Shown here: in pieces, positions 32,934 through 41,199 of the stretch
Layout of the letters: every line of letters starts with the position of its first letter
Position numbering within the stretch: position 1 is the stretch's first letter
Assembly (NCBI GenBank): GCA_900319635.1
Contig: ONPF01000006.1
Location: forward strand, 1 to 64,000
Direction: 5' to 3'
Length of the DNA: 64,000 bases
DNA from: an uncultured Eubacteriales bacterium
GTDB lineage: Bacteria; Bacillota; Clostridia; Oscillospirales; Oscillospiraceae
Made by a program: the position numbers and the translations under genes
The notes under the pieces: generated by a model
Told to the model about the DNA's origin: nothing
Database searches by the model: none
The model's input: the letters and a program-made list of their open reading frames with translations, nothing else

Positions 32934-34526
32934 ATGCGACCCATTCTGAAAAACAAGCTCTATCTCTATCTTACCGAGTTTTTTGCCGGCATGTCCGTCA
33001 TGGCGGTGGAGCTGGGAGCCAGCCGCCTGCTGGCGCCCTATTTCAGCTCCTCCCAGATCGTGTGGACCATCATCATCGGCACCATCATGATCGCCATGGC
33101 TCTGGGCAATGTCTACGGCGGCCGCAAGGCGGACAAGGACCCGAACCCGGACAAGCTCTACCGCCGCATCCTGATTGCCGCGGTCTGGATCGGGCTGATC
33201 CCGGTGCTGGGCAAGTATATCATTCTGGGCATCTCAGCCCTGATGATCTTCTCCGTCAACGCCAATTATCTCATCTGGGCGGCCTTTGCCGCCTGCATGG
33301 TGATCTTCGTCTTCCCCCTGTTCCTGCTGGGGACGGTGACCCCCTCTCTCGCCAAGTACACCATGGAGAACCTGGAGGACAACGCCCGGGTGGTGGGCTC
33401 CCTGGGGGCGGCCAACACCATCGGCAGCATCATCGGCACCTTTGTGCCCACCTTCGTCACCATCCCCGCCGTGGGCACGGCGATCACCTTCCTCATCTTC
33501 GCGGGGATCCTGCTGGCGCTGGCCCTGGTCTACTTCTTCAGCGGCAAGGGCAGGCGGGGCGGCGCCATTGCGGCGCTGGCGCTCTTTCTCGGAAGCTGCA
33601 TCTTCGGCCACCAGTCCAACTTCGCCTTCTGGAAGACGGAGCTGCGCTACGAGGGGGAGTCGGTGTATAACTACCTGCAGGTGGAGGAGACGGAGCGCAG
33701 CGTGATCCTCTCCACCAACGTCCTCTTCGGCGTCCAGTCCATCAAGATGAAGGACGAGGGGCTCACCGGCATGTACTATGACTACGCCCTGGCAGCGCCC
33801 CTGATGGCCGGCGCCGGGGAGAAGGAGCAGCTGGACGTGCTGATCCTTGGCATGGGCACCGGCACCTACGGGCGGCAGTGCCTGCGCTATTTCGACGGCG
33901 TCACCGTGGAAGGCGTGGAGATCGACGAGAAGATCACCGCCCTGGCACGGGAGCATTTTGACCTGCCCGCGGAGATTCGGGTCAGCACCTATGACGGCCG
34001 CGCCTTCCTCGCCGCGGTGGACAGCAAGTATGACGTCATCATGGTGGACGCCTACCAGGACATCACCATTCCCTTTCAGATGGCCTCCGTCGAGTTCTTC
34101 ACCCTGGTGCGGGATCACCTGAAGGAGGGCGGCGTCATGGTGGTGAACATGAACATGCGCGGCGAGGAGGACAGCATCAACCAGTACCTGGCGGACACCA
34201 TCTCTGTGGTCTTCTCCCAGGTCTACACCGTGGATGTGACCGGGGACACCAACCGGGAGCTCTTCGCCTCCAACACGCCGGATCTGCTCTCTTCGCTGGA
34301 GCGGGGCATCGCCCTCTGCCAGGATCCGGAGCTGCGGGGCATGATGACCCGGGTCTCCGGCCGCCTCGTCCCCTATGAAGCCGGGAACCGGATCATGACG
34401 GACGACCGGGCGCCGGTGGAGCTTCTGAGCATGCAGGTGATGGATCAGCTCATCGACCGGGAGGTGGCCTACTACCGGGCCATCTACGAGGAGCAGGGCA
34501 TCCAAGGCCTGATCGACGGGCTCTGA
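32934..34526 (+). CDS. fused membrane/spermidine synthase-like protein
   Basis: A 530-residue protein. The first half (about 1-205) has six membrane helices (YLTEFFAGMSVMAVELGASRLLAPYF is typical of the fused MFS/spermidine synthase family). The second half is a Rossmann-type domain with VLILGMGTGTYGRQCL, VEGVEIDEKI and DVIMVDAYQD, as in spermidine synthase. Family members are often not true polyamine synthases. It ends the glycan cluster, 4 bp after the aminotransferase. Its stop touches the convergent SpoIID-like gene's stop with no gap. Confidence 0.87.
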   Translation: MRPILKNKLYLYLTEFFAGMSVMAVELGASRLLAPYFSSSQIVWTIIIGTIMIAMALGNVYGGRKADKDPNPDKLYRRILIAAVWIGLIPVLGKYIILGISALMIFSVNANYLIWAAFAACMVIFVFPLFLLGTVTPSLAKYTMENLEDNARVVGSLGAANTIGSIIGTFVPTFVTIPAVGTAITFLIFAGILLALALVYFFSGKGRRGGAIAALALFLGSCIFGHQSNFAFWKTELRYEGESVYNYLQVEETERSVILSTNVLFGVQSIKMKDEGLTGMYYDYALAAPLMAGAGEKEQLDVLILGMGTGTYGRQCLRYFDGVTVEGVEIDEKITALAREHFDLPAEIRVSTYDGRAFLAAVDSKYDVIMVDAYQDITIPFQMASVEFFTLVRDHLKEGGVMVVNMNMRGEEDSINQYLADTISVVFSQVYTVDVTGDTNRELFASNTPDLLSSLERGIALCQDPELRGMMTRVSGRLVPYEAGNRIMTDDRAPVELLSMQVMDQLIDREVAYYRAIYEEQGIQGLIDGL

Positions 34527-35552
34527 TCACGCCCGTGTCAGAGCGGCACCGGGATAATAGTGCGCCAGGATCTGCCGGTAGTCCGCACCCTCTCGGGCCA
34601 TGACCGCCGCGCCGTACTGGCTCATGCCCACGCCGTGGCCATAGCCGGTGACGGTGAAGAGAAAGCCGTTCTCCGTCCAGGCCAGGGTGAAGGCGGTGGA
34701 GCGCAGGGAGAAGAGGCCCCGCAGCGTCTTGCCGGGGATCGACACCCCGCCCAGTACCGCGCTCTCCACCCGGCCGCTGGCGTCCCGGTGCAGCTCGCCC
34801 ACCCAGCTGCTCTCCGCGCCGGAGAAATCCGCCTCCGGATAGGCCGAGAGGATCACATCCCGGAAGTCGATGGGGGAGCAGAGCAGGGTGCTGATGTAGC
34901 CGGGCACGTCCCGGGCGGTCTCGGGGCTGTCCACGCTGACCAGATAGGGCTGGGGATTCCAGAGGGCGCCGCTGTCCTCGGTGTGCCCGGCGGAGGAGGA
35001 GTGGAAGGCCGCGAAGATGGGCTCGCCCTCGTAGAAGAGGGTCTCCCCCGCGGTGTCCTCCACCGCGGCGCGGATAAGGGCCAGATTCTGCTCGTAGCCC
35101 TCGCCCCAGTTTTCCCGAAGCCTGTCCTCGCTGAGCCAGGCCTGGCAGCAGCCGGGATCGGTGCAGACGTCCGCGCCGGCGTGCTTGTGCCCCGCGGCGC
35201 AGTACAGAGCGTAGCTGCGGGCGGCCACAGCCTGGGCTTTCAGCGCATCCGGCGGGAAGGAGGCCGGCATCTCCGCCGCCACCACCCCGGTCAGGTAGTC
35301 CTGCATGTCCATCTCCACGATCTCGCCGCCGCAGAGCACCCGCAGCGTCCTGGGTTGGGGCGCGGCCGGCTCCTCCGGCGCGGGAATACTCTCCTGGGAA
35401 GGAGAGGCAACGGTTTGGACTTCGGAAAGGGTCAGGGGCGCGGTCGCCTCCGGCTCCAGCGCCTGGGCGGCGGTGAGCCTGTCCGGAAAGAGCAGGGGCA
35501 GCAGATAGGCGAACAAGAGCGCGGCATAGGCAAGGAGCAAAGTCTTTTTCAC
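34527..35552 (-). CDS. SpoIID/LytB domain protein
   Basis: A 341-residue exported protein with an N-terminal membrane anchor (about 4-22), a proline/alanine linker, then a SpoIID domain (about 80-335). The family signature VVAAEMPASFPPDALKAQAVAARSYA is complete, including the catalytic Glu, and GYGHGVGMSQYGA closes the domain. SpoIID is a lytic transglycosylase acting on denuded peptidoglycan during engulfment. It is not in a spoIID-spoIIQ locus here, so it may be a paralogue with a vegetative role. It converges with the upstream plus-strand gene with no space for a terminator. Confidence 0.9.
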   Translation of the reverse strand: MKKTLLLAYAALLFAYLLPLLFPDRLTAAQALEPEATAPLTLSEVQTVASPSQESIPAPEEPAAPQPRTLRVLCGGEIVEMDMQDYLTGVVAAEMPASFPPDALKAQAVAARSYALYCAAGHKHAGADVCTDPGCCQAWLSEDRLRENWGEGYEQNLALIRAAVEDTAGETLFYEGEPIFAAFHSSSAGHTEDSGALWNPQPYLVSVDSPETARDVPGYISTLLCSPIDFRDVILSAYPEADFSGAESSWVGELHRDASGRVESAVLGGVSIPGKTLRGLFSLRSTAFTLAWTENGFLFTVTGYGHGVGMSQYGAAVMAREGADYRQILAHYYPGAALTRA

Positions 35553-35574
35553 GGCGGAGCCTCCCGTATAAGTC

Positions 35575-35603
35575 TTGACGGCGGGTTCAGTTCAGAGTAC
35601 AAT
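35575..35603 (+). promoter_or_regulatory. sigma-A promoter of the 273-aa membrane protein
   Basis: TTGACG, 17 bp, TACAAT, 38 bp before the ATG. Confidence 0.75.
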
Positions 35604-35641
35604 AACAATCTACCCAACCTTATGGAAACGGAAGCGGAATT

Positions 35642-36463
35642 ATGCGTAAGAAACCTCTTGAGCTCAGTCTCTATGTAGCCGGCGCCGGCGCCTTTGGCGT
35701 GTTCCTGCGCTGGCTTGAAAATCAGCTGGCCTTTGAGAAGGAAACAGGGCTGGCAAAGGCCAGCGCCTTCCATGTGATGGCCATTGCCTTTGTGATCCTC
35801 TGCGGCGTCGTGTTCTGGCGCTTCCTGCGGAAGATCGAGGCGGCAAACTACGAGGTGCCCGCAGACTTCAGCCGGGCGCTGTGGAGCGGCGTGAAGCTCC
35901 ATATCGCGCTGCGCCTGGCGGCCGGCCTTGCCATGGCGCTGGGCGGCCTGCTCCTCCTCACCAAGAGCGAGACGGATCCCTATGGCGGGATGCTGCGGGT
36001 CTTGGCGCTGCTGGCCTTCCTGTCCGGCCTGGCCTATCCCTTTGTGCTGGCAGAGGCGGATCGGGAGGAGCCCAGGCGGAACCTTCTGTGCGTGCTGATG
36101 CTGCTGCCGGTGCTGCTCTATGCCGTGTGGCTGATCTTCAGCTACCGCAACAACGTCATCAACAGCGTGCCCCTGTCCTTCGGGCTGGATATGCTGGCCG
36201 CCATCCTGGGCATGATCGCCTATTTCCGCATGGCGGGCTATGCCTTCGGCGCTGCCAAGCCCTGGCGGGCGCTGCTCGGCGCCATGCTCAGCGCCACGGT
36301 CTGCATCATGTCCCTGGCGGACGGGCGCTATATGGGCATGGAGATCATCCTGCTGGCCACTGCCGGGCAGATGCTGCTCTATGTCTGGATCCTGCTGCAG
36401 AACCTGCGGGAGCGGGAGCGGAAGGTGGTTGTCAAGAAGGACGACGGCTTTGAGCACCTGTAA
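35642..36463 (+). CDS. hypothetical multi-pass membrane protein
   Basis: A 273-residue protein with about seven membrane helices spaced along its whole length and short polar loops, some acidic (LENQLAFEKETGLAKAS). The C-terminus is basic and cytoplasmic (RERERKVVVKKDDGF). It has its own promoter and a strong terminator, so it is a single-gene unit. No catalytic motif is visible and I do not recognise a family. Confidence 0.7.
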   Translation: MRKKPLELSLYVAGAGAFGVFLRWLENQLAFEKETGLAKASAFHVMAIAFVILCGVVFWRFLRKIEAANYEVPADFSRALWSGVKLHIALRLAAGLAMALGGLLLLTKSETDPYGGMLRVLALLAFLSGLAYPFVLAEADREEPRRNLLCVLMLLPVLLYAVWLIFSYRNNVINSVPLSFGLDMLAAILGMIAYFRMAGYAFGAAKPWRALLGAMLSATVCIMSLADGRYMGMEIILLATAGQMLLYVWILLQNLRERERKVVVKKDDGFEHL

Positions 36464-36479
36464 TGGGAATAAAAAACAG

Positions 36480-36522
36480 CCGGGAGGATTTCATTTCTGA
36501 AATCCTCCCGGATCTTTTTTTG
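36480..36522. terminator. bidirectional terminator
   Basis: A 14-bp perfect stem (CCGGGAGGATTTCA / TGAAATCCTCCCGG), loop TTTC, then ATCTTTTTTT. It separates two convergent genes. Confidence 0.92.
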
Positions 36523-36529
36523 TCTTGGG

Positions 36530-37828
36530 TTATTTCACGGTGTAGCTGATGTCCAGGGTGACGGTCTCCCCGCTGGACAGGGTGAAGACGACGCTGGCAG
36601 TGTACTGGCCCTTCTCCAGCCCGGTGACCGGCCGCAGCGTCCAGCTGCTGCTGTCGGTCTTGCCGGCCTTGACGGTGGCGCCCTTCTCGGAGCTGAGCTT
36701 GAAGCTCTTGGCGTTCTCGCCCTCCAGCTTCACGCTCTCGATCTCCGCGTCCACGGAGCCCTTGTTTTCCACGCGGAAGGCTGCGGCCTTGGGGGGATCC
36801 TTCCCCTCCTGGCCCACGGTGAAGGCCGGCACCGTGATGGTCACGAAGGCGTAGTCCGCGGCCACTGGCTCGCTGGGCTCGGCGCCCGGGATGATGGCGA
36901 CGGCGGTGACGGTCACGCCCTCGGTGAGGGTCAGGGGCTCGGCATAGAGCTGGCTGTTGTCCTCCCGGGGCTCGCTGCCGTCCAGGGTGTAATAGATCTC
37001 CGCGCCCGCGGGGCCGGTGACGGTGAGGGTCTGCTCCTCGGAATAGGTGCCCTCCTCCAGATCAAAGCTCGGCGCCTCCGTCCGGAAGCTCAGGGTCAGG
37101 GTCAGATCCGCGTCCACCTGCTCCAGGGTCCAGCTGCCGTCCTCCTTCTCGGTGAGAACGCCGGCGTCGGCCTGGGCGGCGGTGATCACAAGCCCCTCGT
37201 GGGGGGTGATGGTGCAGACGCCGTCCTCGTCGAGATACATCTCGTTCTCCAGCCCCTCAATGTCGGCCAGGGCGCTGTAATCCTCGGCCAGGGTGACCTT
37301 GTAGGAACCGTAGATCCGGTTTTCCACCACGCCGTCATTCTCAAAGCTGTACACCAGGGCCTCGTTGCGGTAGACGGTGCCGCCGTTGTTGTAAACCGTT
37401 CCGCCGTTTGCGTAGACGACGCCGCCGTTATTGTACACGGTGCCGTCGTTGAGATATACGAGGCCGCCGTTGTTGTACACCAGGGCGCCGTTATTGTAGA
37501 CGGTGCCGCCGTTATTGTACACGGTCTGGCCGGGCATGGCGTAGCCGGTCTCGTCCTCCGCCACGATGACGGGCGCGTCCTCCTCCGGCTCTGCGGCCTC
37601 CTCGGGCTCCTCGGCTTCTGCCGGCTCTTCGGGCTCCTCGGACTCTACCGGGTCTGCAGGCTCCTCCGGCTCTTCCTCCCCGGTTGGGGCGGCAGTCTCC
37701 TCCGGTGCAGGCTCCGTGACCTCCTCGTCCTCGCCCTCGTCGGCGGGGTCAGCCAGCGCCGCGGCGGGCAGCAGGCAGAGGATCAGCGCCAGCACCAGCA
37801 AAATGGACAGATATTTTGCGGCTTTCAT
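36530..37828 (-). CDS. secreted heptad-repeat surface protein
   Basis: A 432-residue exported protein. A signal peptide ends near PAAALA (about 26), then an acidic Glu/Pro-rich linker (28-92). Residues 102-160 are eight perfect-length seven-residue repeats of the type TVYNNGG. A chitobiase-C-like segment (IYYTLDGSEP) and a C-terminal beta-sandwich-like domain (about 345-432) follow. The repeats could form a small beta-solenoid; there is no sortase motif. AAGGAGCCGATT ATG selects MKAAKYL. No function is recognised. A surface display role is inferred. Confidence 0.72.
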   Translation of the reverse strand: MKAAKYLSILLVLALILCLLPAAALADPADEGEDEEVTEPAPEETAAPTGEEEPEEPADPVESEEPEEPAEAEEPEEAAEPEEDAPVIVAEDETGYAMPGQTVYNNGGTVYNNGALVYNNGGLVYLNDGTVYNNGGVVYANGGTVYNNGGTVYRNEALVYSFENDGVVENRIYGSYKVTLAEDYSALADIEGLENEMYLDEDGVCTITPHEGLVITAAQADAGVLTEKEDGSWTLEQVDADLTLTLSFRTEAPSFDLEEGTYSEEQTLTVTGPAGAEIYYTLDGSEPREDNSQLYAEPLTLTEGVTVTAVAIIPGAEPSEPVAADYAFVTITVPAFTVGQEGKDPPKAAAFRVENKGSVDAEIESVKLEGENAKSFKLSSEKGATVKAGKTDSSSWTLRPVTGLEKGQYTASVVFTLSSGETVTLDISYTVK

Positions 37829-37948
37829 AATCGGCTCCTTTCTATGTTCTGGAACATTCTTTTCTAACATATTATTATAACGTCCTTTCGCCGCACTGTA
37901 AAGCAACAAAACGGTAAAAATCGGCCGCCGCGCCGGGACGGCGGGGGA

Positions 37949-37978
37949 TTGACAGATCTTCCCCGGCCGTGCTATCAT
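37949..37978 (+). promoter_or_regulatory. sigma-A promoter of the SMR exporter gene
   Basis: TTGACA, 18 bp, TATCAT. Transcription would begin near 37985, at the first bases of a structured leader. Confidence 0.78.
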
Positions 37979-37984
37979 GAAAAC

Positions 37985-38080
37985 CACGCCGCCGCCGGGT
38001 GGCGCGTACCGTCGGGCTCCTGTCATTAGGCCTTGGAAGACAGGGGCGCCGGCGATTTTTGCTTTTTGGGAGGGATCGGC
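37985..38080 (+). promoter_or_regulatory. structured 5' leader of the SMR exporter gene
   Basis: About 96 nt. A closing stem CGCCG/CGGCG (37987-37991 with 38050-38054) encloses a CGCC-GGGT-GGCG hairpin (37993-38004) and a 9-bp hairpin GCTCCTGTC/GACAGGGGC (38016-38047) with a 14-nt loop. A run TTTTTGCTTTTT follows at once, then GGGAGGGATCGGC ATG. This is the shape of a transcription- or translation-controlling element. It does not match the guanidine riboswitch sequences I know. Confidence 0.45.
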
Positions 38081-38395
38081 ATGGAATGGATCTATCTGCT
38101 GCTGGCGGGCGTGATGGAGGTCACCTGGGCGGTGGCCATGAAGGCGGCGGAGGGCTTCACCAAGCTCTGGCCCAGCGTGATAACGGCGCTGTGCTATCTG
38201 GCCAGCGCCCTGTTTTTGGCGCTGGCGCTGAAAAAGCTGCCCCTGGGCACGGCCTACGCCATGTGGACGGGCTTCGGCATCCTGGGCACCACGCTGCTGG
38301 GCCTTGCGCTGTTTCACGAGAGCATCAGCCTGCCCCAGGGCCTGTGCGTGGGGCTGATCGCCCTGGGCATCGTGGGGCTGAAGCTGCTGGGATAA
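38081..38395 (+). CDS. small multidrug resistance (SugE/Gdx-like) exporter
   Basis: A 104-residue, four-helix membrane protein of the SMR family. The conserved Glu sits in LLAGVMEVTWAVAMK (about residue 13), and the GTAYAMWTGFGILGTTLLG and GIVGLKL stretches are typical of the SugE/Gdx branch, which exports guanidinium, rather than the EmrE branch. A structured leader precedes it, in keeping with ligand control known for Gdx genes. Its stop is followed by an inverted terminator that serves the convergent tsf operon. Confidence 0.88.
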   Translation: MEWIYLLLAGVMEVTWAVAMKAAEGFTKLWPSVITALCYLASALFLALALKKLPLGTAYAMWTGFGILGTTLLGLALFHESISLPQGLCVGLIALGIVGLKLLG

Positions 38396-38422
38396 AAAAC
38401 TGCCGCATCCTTCGATGCGGCA
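38393..38422 (-). terminator. terminator of the rpsB-tsf operon
   Basis: TGCCGCATC/GATGCGGCA stem with a CTTC loop; on the minus strand it is followed by GTTTTTTATC. A second stem at 38594-38619 (GGGGACGCGCC/GGCGCGTCCCC) lies closer to tsf but lacks a T-run. Confidence 0.75.
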
Positions 38423-38423
38423 A

Positions 38424-38517
38424 TCAAGCTGTCGACAAAGTGTCGACAGCTTGAAAGCAAGAATGGGAACTTCCGAAAAAAGTTCCCATTCTTGCGTAGA
38501 TTGAACGTGAAGGGGGG
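38424..38517. repeat. 94-bp exact repeat with two hairpins, copy A
   Basis: Identical over 94 bp to 61784-61877. It contains the palindrome AAGCTGTCGACA-AAG-TGTCGACAGCTT and the hairpin AAGAATGGGAACTT/AAGTTCCCATTCTT. A further 24 bp, from TGGGCGAAGGG to CTACAGTCT (38570-38593), is also shared; copy A carries 52 extra bases between the two blocks. Confidence 0.9.
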
Positions 38518-38651
38518 ACTCCCCATCCCCCCTTCACAATCCCCCCATGCGTGTCCAAACTATGCCGCATGGGCGAAGGGTTGTCTACAGTCTAAGGGGA
38601 CGCGCCTTGCGGCGCGTCCCCTCTCAAAACGCAAAACTGAAAACTCAAAGC

Positions 38652-39584
38652 TTACTTGCCCATGTTCATCTGGGCAGCGACCTCGGCGGCGAAGTCCTCT
38701 TCCTTCTTCTCGATGCCCTCGCCCTTGACAAAGTGGACAGCGTCAACGAACTTGACGGAGCCGCCCAGCTTCTTGGCAGCGTCGGCGATATAGCCCTCGA
38801 CGGAGCCCTGGAACAGGTCGGAGCGGACGAAGTCCTGCTGCAGCAGGCAGTTTTCCTTGTAGAAGGCGTTGATCTTGCCGGCAGCGATCTTCTCCTTGAT
38901 CGCCTGGGGCTTGGCGGCCATCTTGGGGTCGTTGTTCATGAGAGCGACCTGAACCTCCAGCTCGTGGTCGATGTCGGCCTGGGGAACCAGGGACTTGTCC
39001 CAGTACTTGGGGTTCATGGCGGCGATCTGCATGGCAACGTTCTTGCCGATCTCGGTGGCGTCGATATCGCCCTCGACGGCCAGGTTCACCAGCACGCCGT
39101 GGGTGCCGCCGGCGTGGACGTAAGCCACGTTGGTGGGATTGGCAAAGCGGACGAAGCGGCGGATCTGCAGGTTCTCACCGATGCTCATGACCTTCTCGGG
39201 CAGGGTCTCGGCCACGGTCAGGTCACGCTCGGGGTACTTGCACTGGAGCAGAGCGTCCACATCGGCGGGGTTGTCGTTGAGGACGACCTTGCAGATATCC
39301 TTCACGAACTGCTGGAAAGCCTCGCTCTTGGCGCAGAAGTCGGTCTCGCAGTTGACTTCCACAACGGCACCCACGCCGCACTTGGGGCACACGCGGGCAT
39401 AGGCCATGCCCTCGGCGGCCACGCGGCCGGCCTTCTTGGCGGCCTTGGCCAGGCCCTTCTCACGCAGCCAGTCGACTGCCTTTTCCATATCGCCGTCGGT
39501 GGCCTGGAGCGCCTTCTTGCAGTCCATCATGCCGACGTTGGTCATCTCACGCAGCGTCTTTACATCCTGAGCGGTAAAAGCCAT
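38652..39584 (-). CDS. tsf: elongation factor Ts
   Basis: A 310-residue nucleotide exchange factor for EF-Tu. The N-terminal UBA-like domain (VKTLREMTNVGMMDCKKALQ) and the core motif NCETDFCAKSE are clear. The core normally reads TDFVAK; here there is a Cys, and with VCPKCG just before it four cysteines (66, 69, 79, 84) cluster, suggesting a metal site or local adaptation. AGGAGGAATGTAAAA ATG gives the start. It follows rpsB by 69 bp, the usual bacterial order. Confidence 0.96.
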   Translation of the reverse strand: MAFTAQDVKTLREMTNVGMMDCKKALQATDGDMEKAVDWLREKGLAKAAKKAGRVAAEGMAYARVCPKCGVGAVVEVNCETDFCAKSEAFQQFVKDICKVVLNDNPADVDALLQCKYPERDLTVAETLPEKVMSIGENLQIRRFVRFANPTNVAYVHAGGTHGVLVNLAVEGDIDATEIGKNVAMQIAAMNPKYWDKSLVPQADIDHELEVQVALMNNDPKMAAKPQAIKEKIAAGKINAFYKENCLLQQDFVRSDLFQGSVEGYIADAAKKLGGSVKFVDAVHFVKGEGIEKKEEDFAAEVAAQMNMGK

Positions 39585-39653
39585 TTTTACATTCCTCCTG
39601 TAAATTTACTCGAAACAAGGGGCGCGGGTGGCGCCCCTTGAGCTTGTATCCGA

Positions 39654-40382
<729 letters not shown>

Positions 40383-40476
40383 TTTGTTATTTCCTCTGGA
40401 GCTTTCCTCCCCCGCGCCCAACGCGATTTCCCGCGTCACCGGGAGCGAAGTCCGGCTCCATGCGAAATGCCTTGAC

Positions 40477-40505
40477 ATTATATAAGAATTGTTTCCAAAT
40501 TGCAA
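40477..40505 (-). promoter_or_regulatory. sigma-A promoter of rpsB-tsf
   Basis: On the minus strand TTGCAA, 17 bp, TATAAT, about 95 bp before the rpsB start. Confidence 0.85.
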
Positions 40506-40725
40506 GAGCTTTTTTCACGGTTTTTGCGGCTTTTTTCGCGGGTTTTCGAAAAAACCGCAAACCCGATGCAGCTGGCTACTTGTTTTCCGCTTTATATTTT
40601 GATAAACTATCATAGTATAAGAGGCTTTTGGGTCGCTTCTCCCGTCGCAAGCAAGCTTTTGCTGTCTGGGTGAAGCCGATACCATGACGCCGAACGATTC
40701 AGGAAAAAGAAAGAGAGGAAAAAAG

Positions 40726-41187
40726 ATGAAAAAGATTTCTGCTTTGATGGGGCTTGCAGCAGGCCTGCTGGCGATCTTGATCGGGATCCTGATCCTGAGC
40801 GGCAGCATCGGAGGCAATACCAGTTACTATGCGTATTCGGAGTCGATCTCAACAAGCAATTCCGGCAGAACCACCTTCGGCGCGGATTTCTACACCTATG
40901 TGAACAACAACGCCGCCAACGCGGTAACCGCGATCAAGAACACGAACAACGCGATCAAAGGCGTCGGCGAGAGCCTGGAAGACCTGTTCCATCTGGTTCG
41001 GGCGATCGGCGGCTGGGGCATCCTGCTCTTCGGTCTGTTCGTCACCTTCCTCTTTGCCGGGAAGCTGCAGGAGAAGGCCCCCGCTGCGGGAACTGCGCCT
41101 GTGGCGTGGGCAGCTGCGCCTGCTCCGACGGCGACGCAGGCGGCCCCGGCCGTGCCCGTGGTTGACGAGAGCTTGCCGGAGCTGTAA
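40726..41187 (+). CDS. hypothetical two-helix membrane protein
   Basis: A 153-residue protein: an N-terminal helix (ISALMGLAAGLLAILIGILIL), an extracytoplasmic part rich in Asn, Ser and Thr (about 30-95), a second helix (GGWGILLFGLFVTFLFAG), and an Ala/Pro-rich cytoplasmic tail. GAGAGGAAAAAAG ATG gives the start; a longer in-frame ATG lies in the promoter region. The next gene, 12 bp on, encodes a zinc-ribbon/TPR membrane protein, so the two probably act together. No family recognised. Confidence 0.7.
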   Translation: MKKISALMGLAAGLLAILIGILILSGSIGGNTSYYAYSESISTSNSGRTTFGADFYTYVNNNAANAVTAIKNTNNAIKGVGESLEDLFHLVRAIGGWGILLFGLFVTFLFAGKLQEKAPAAGTAPVAWAAAPAPTATQAAPAVPVVDESLPEL

Positions 41188-41199
41188 GGGAGAGCCGAC

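Noticed and set aside
37985-38080. Guanidine-I (ykkC) riboswitch
   Set aside because: The conserved ykkC core sequences are not visible. Kept only as an unassigned structured leader.
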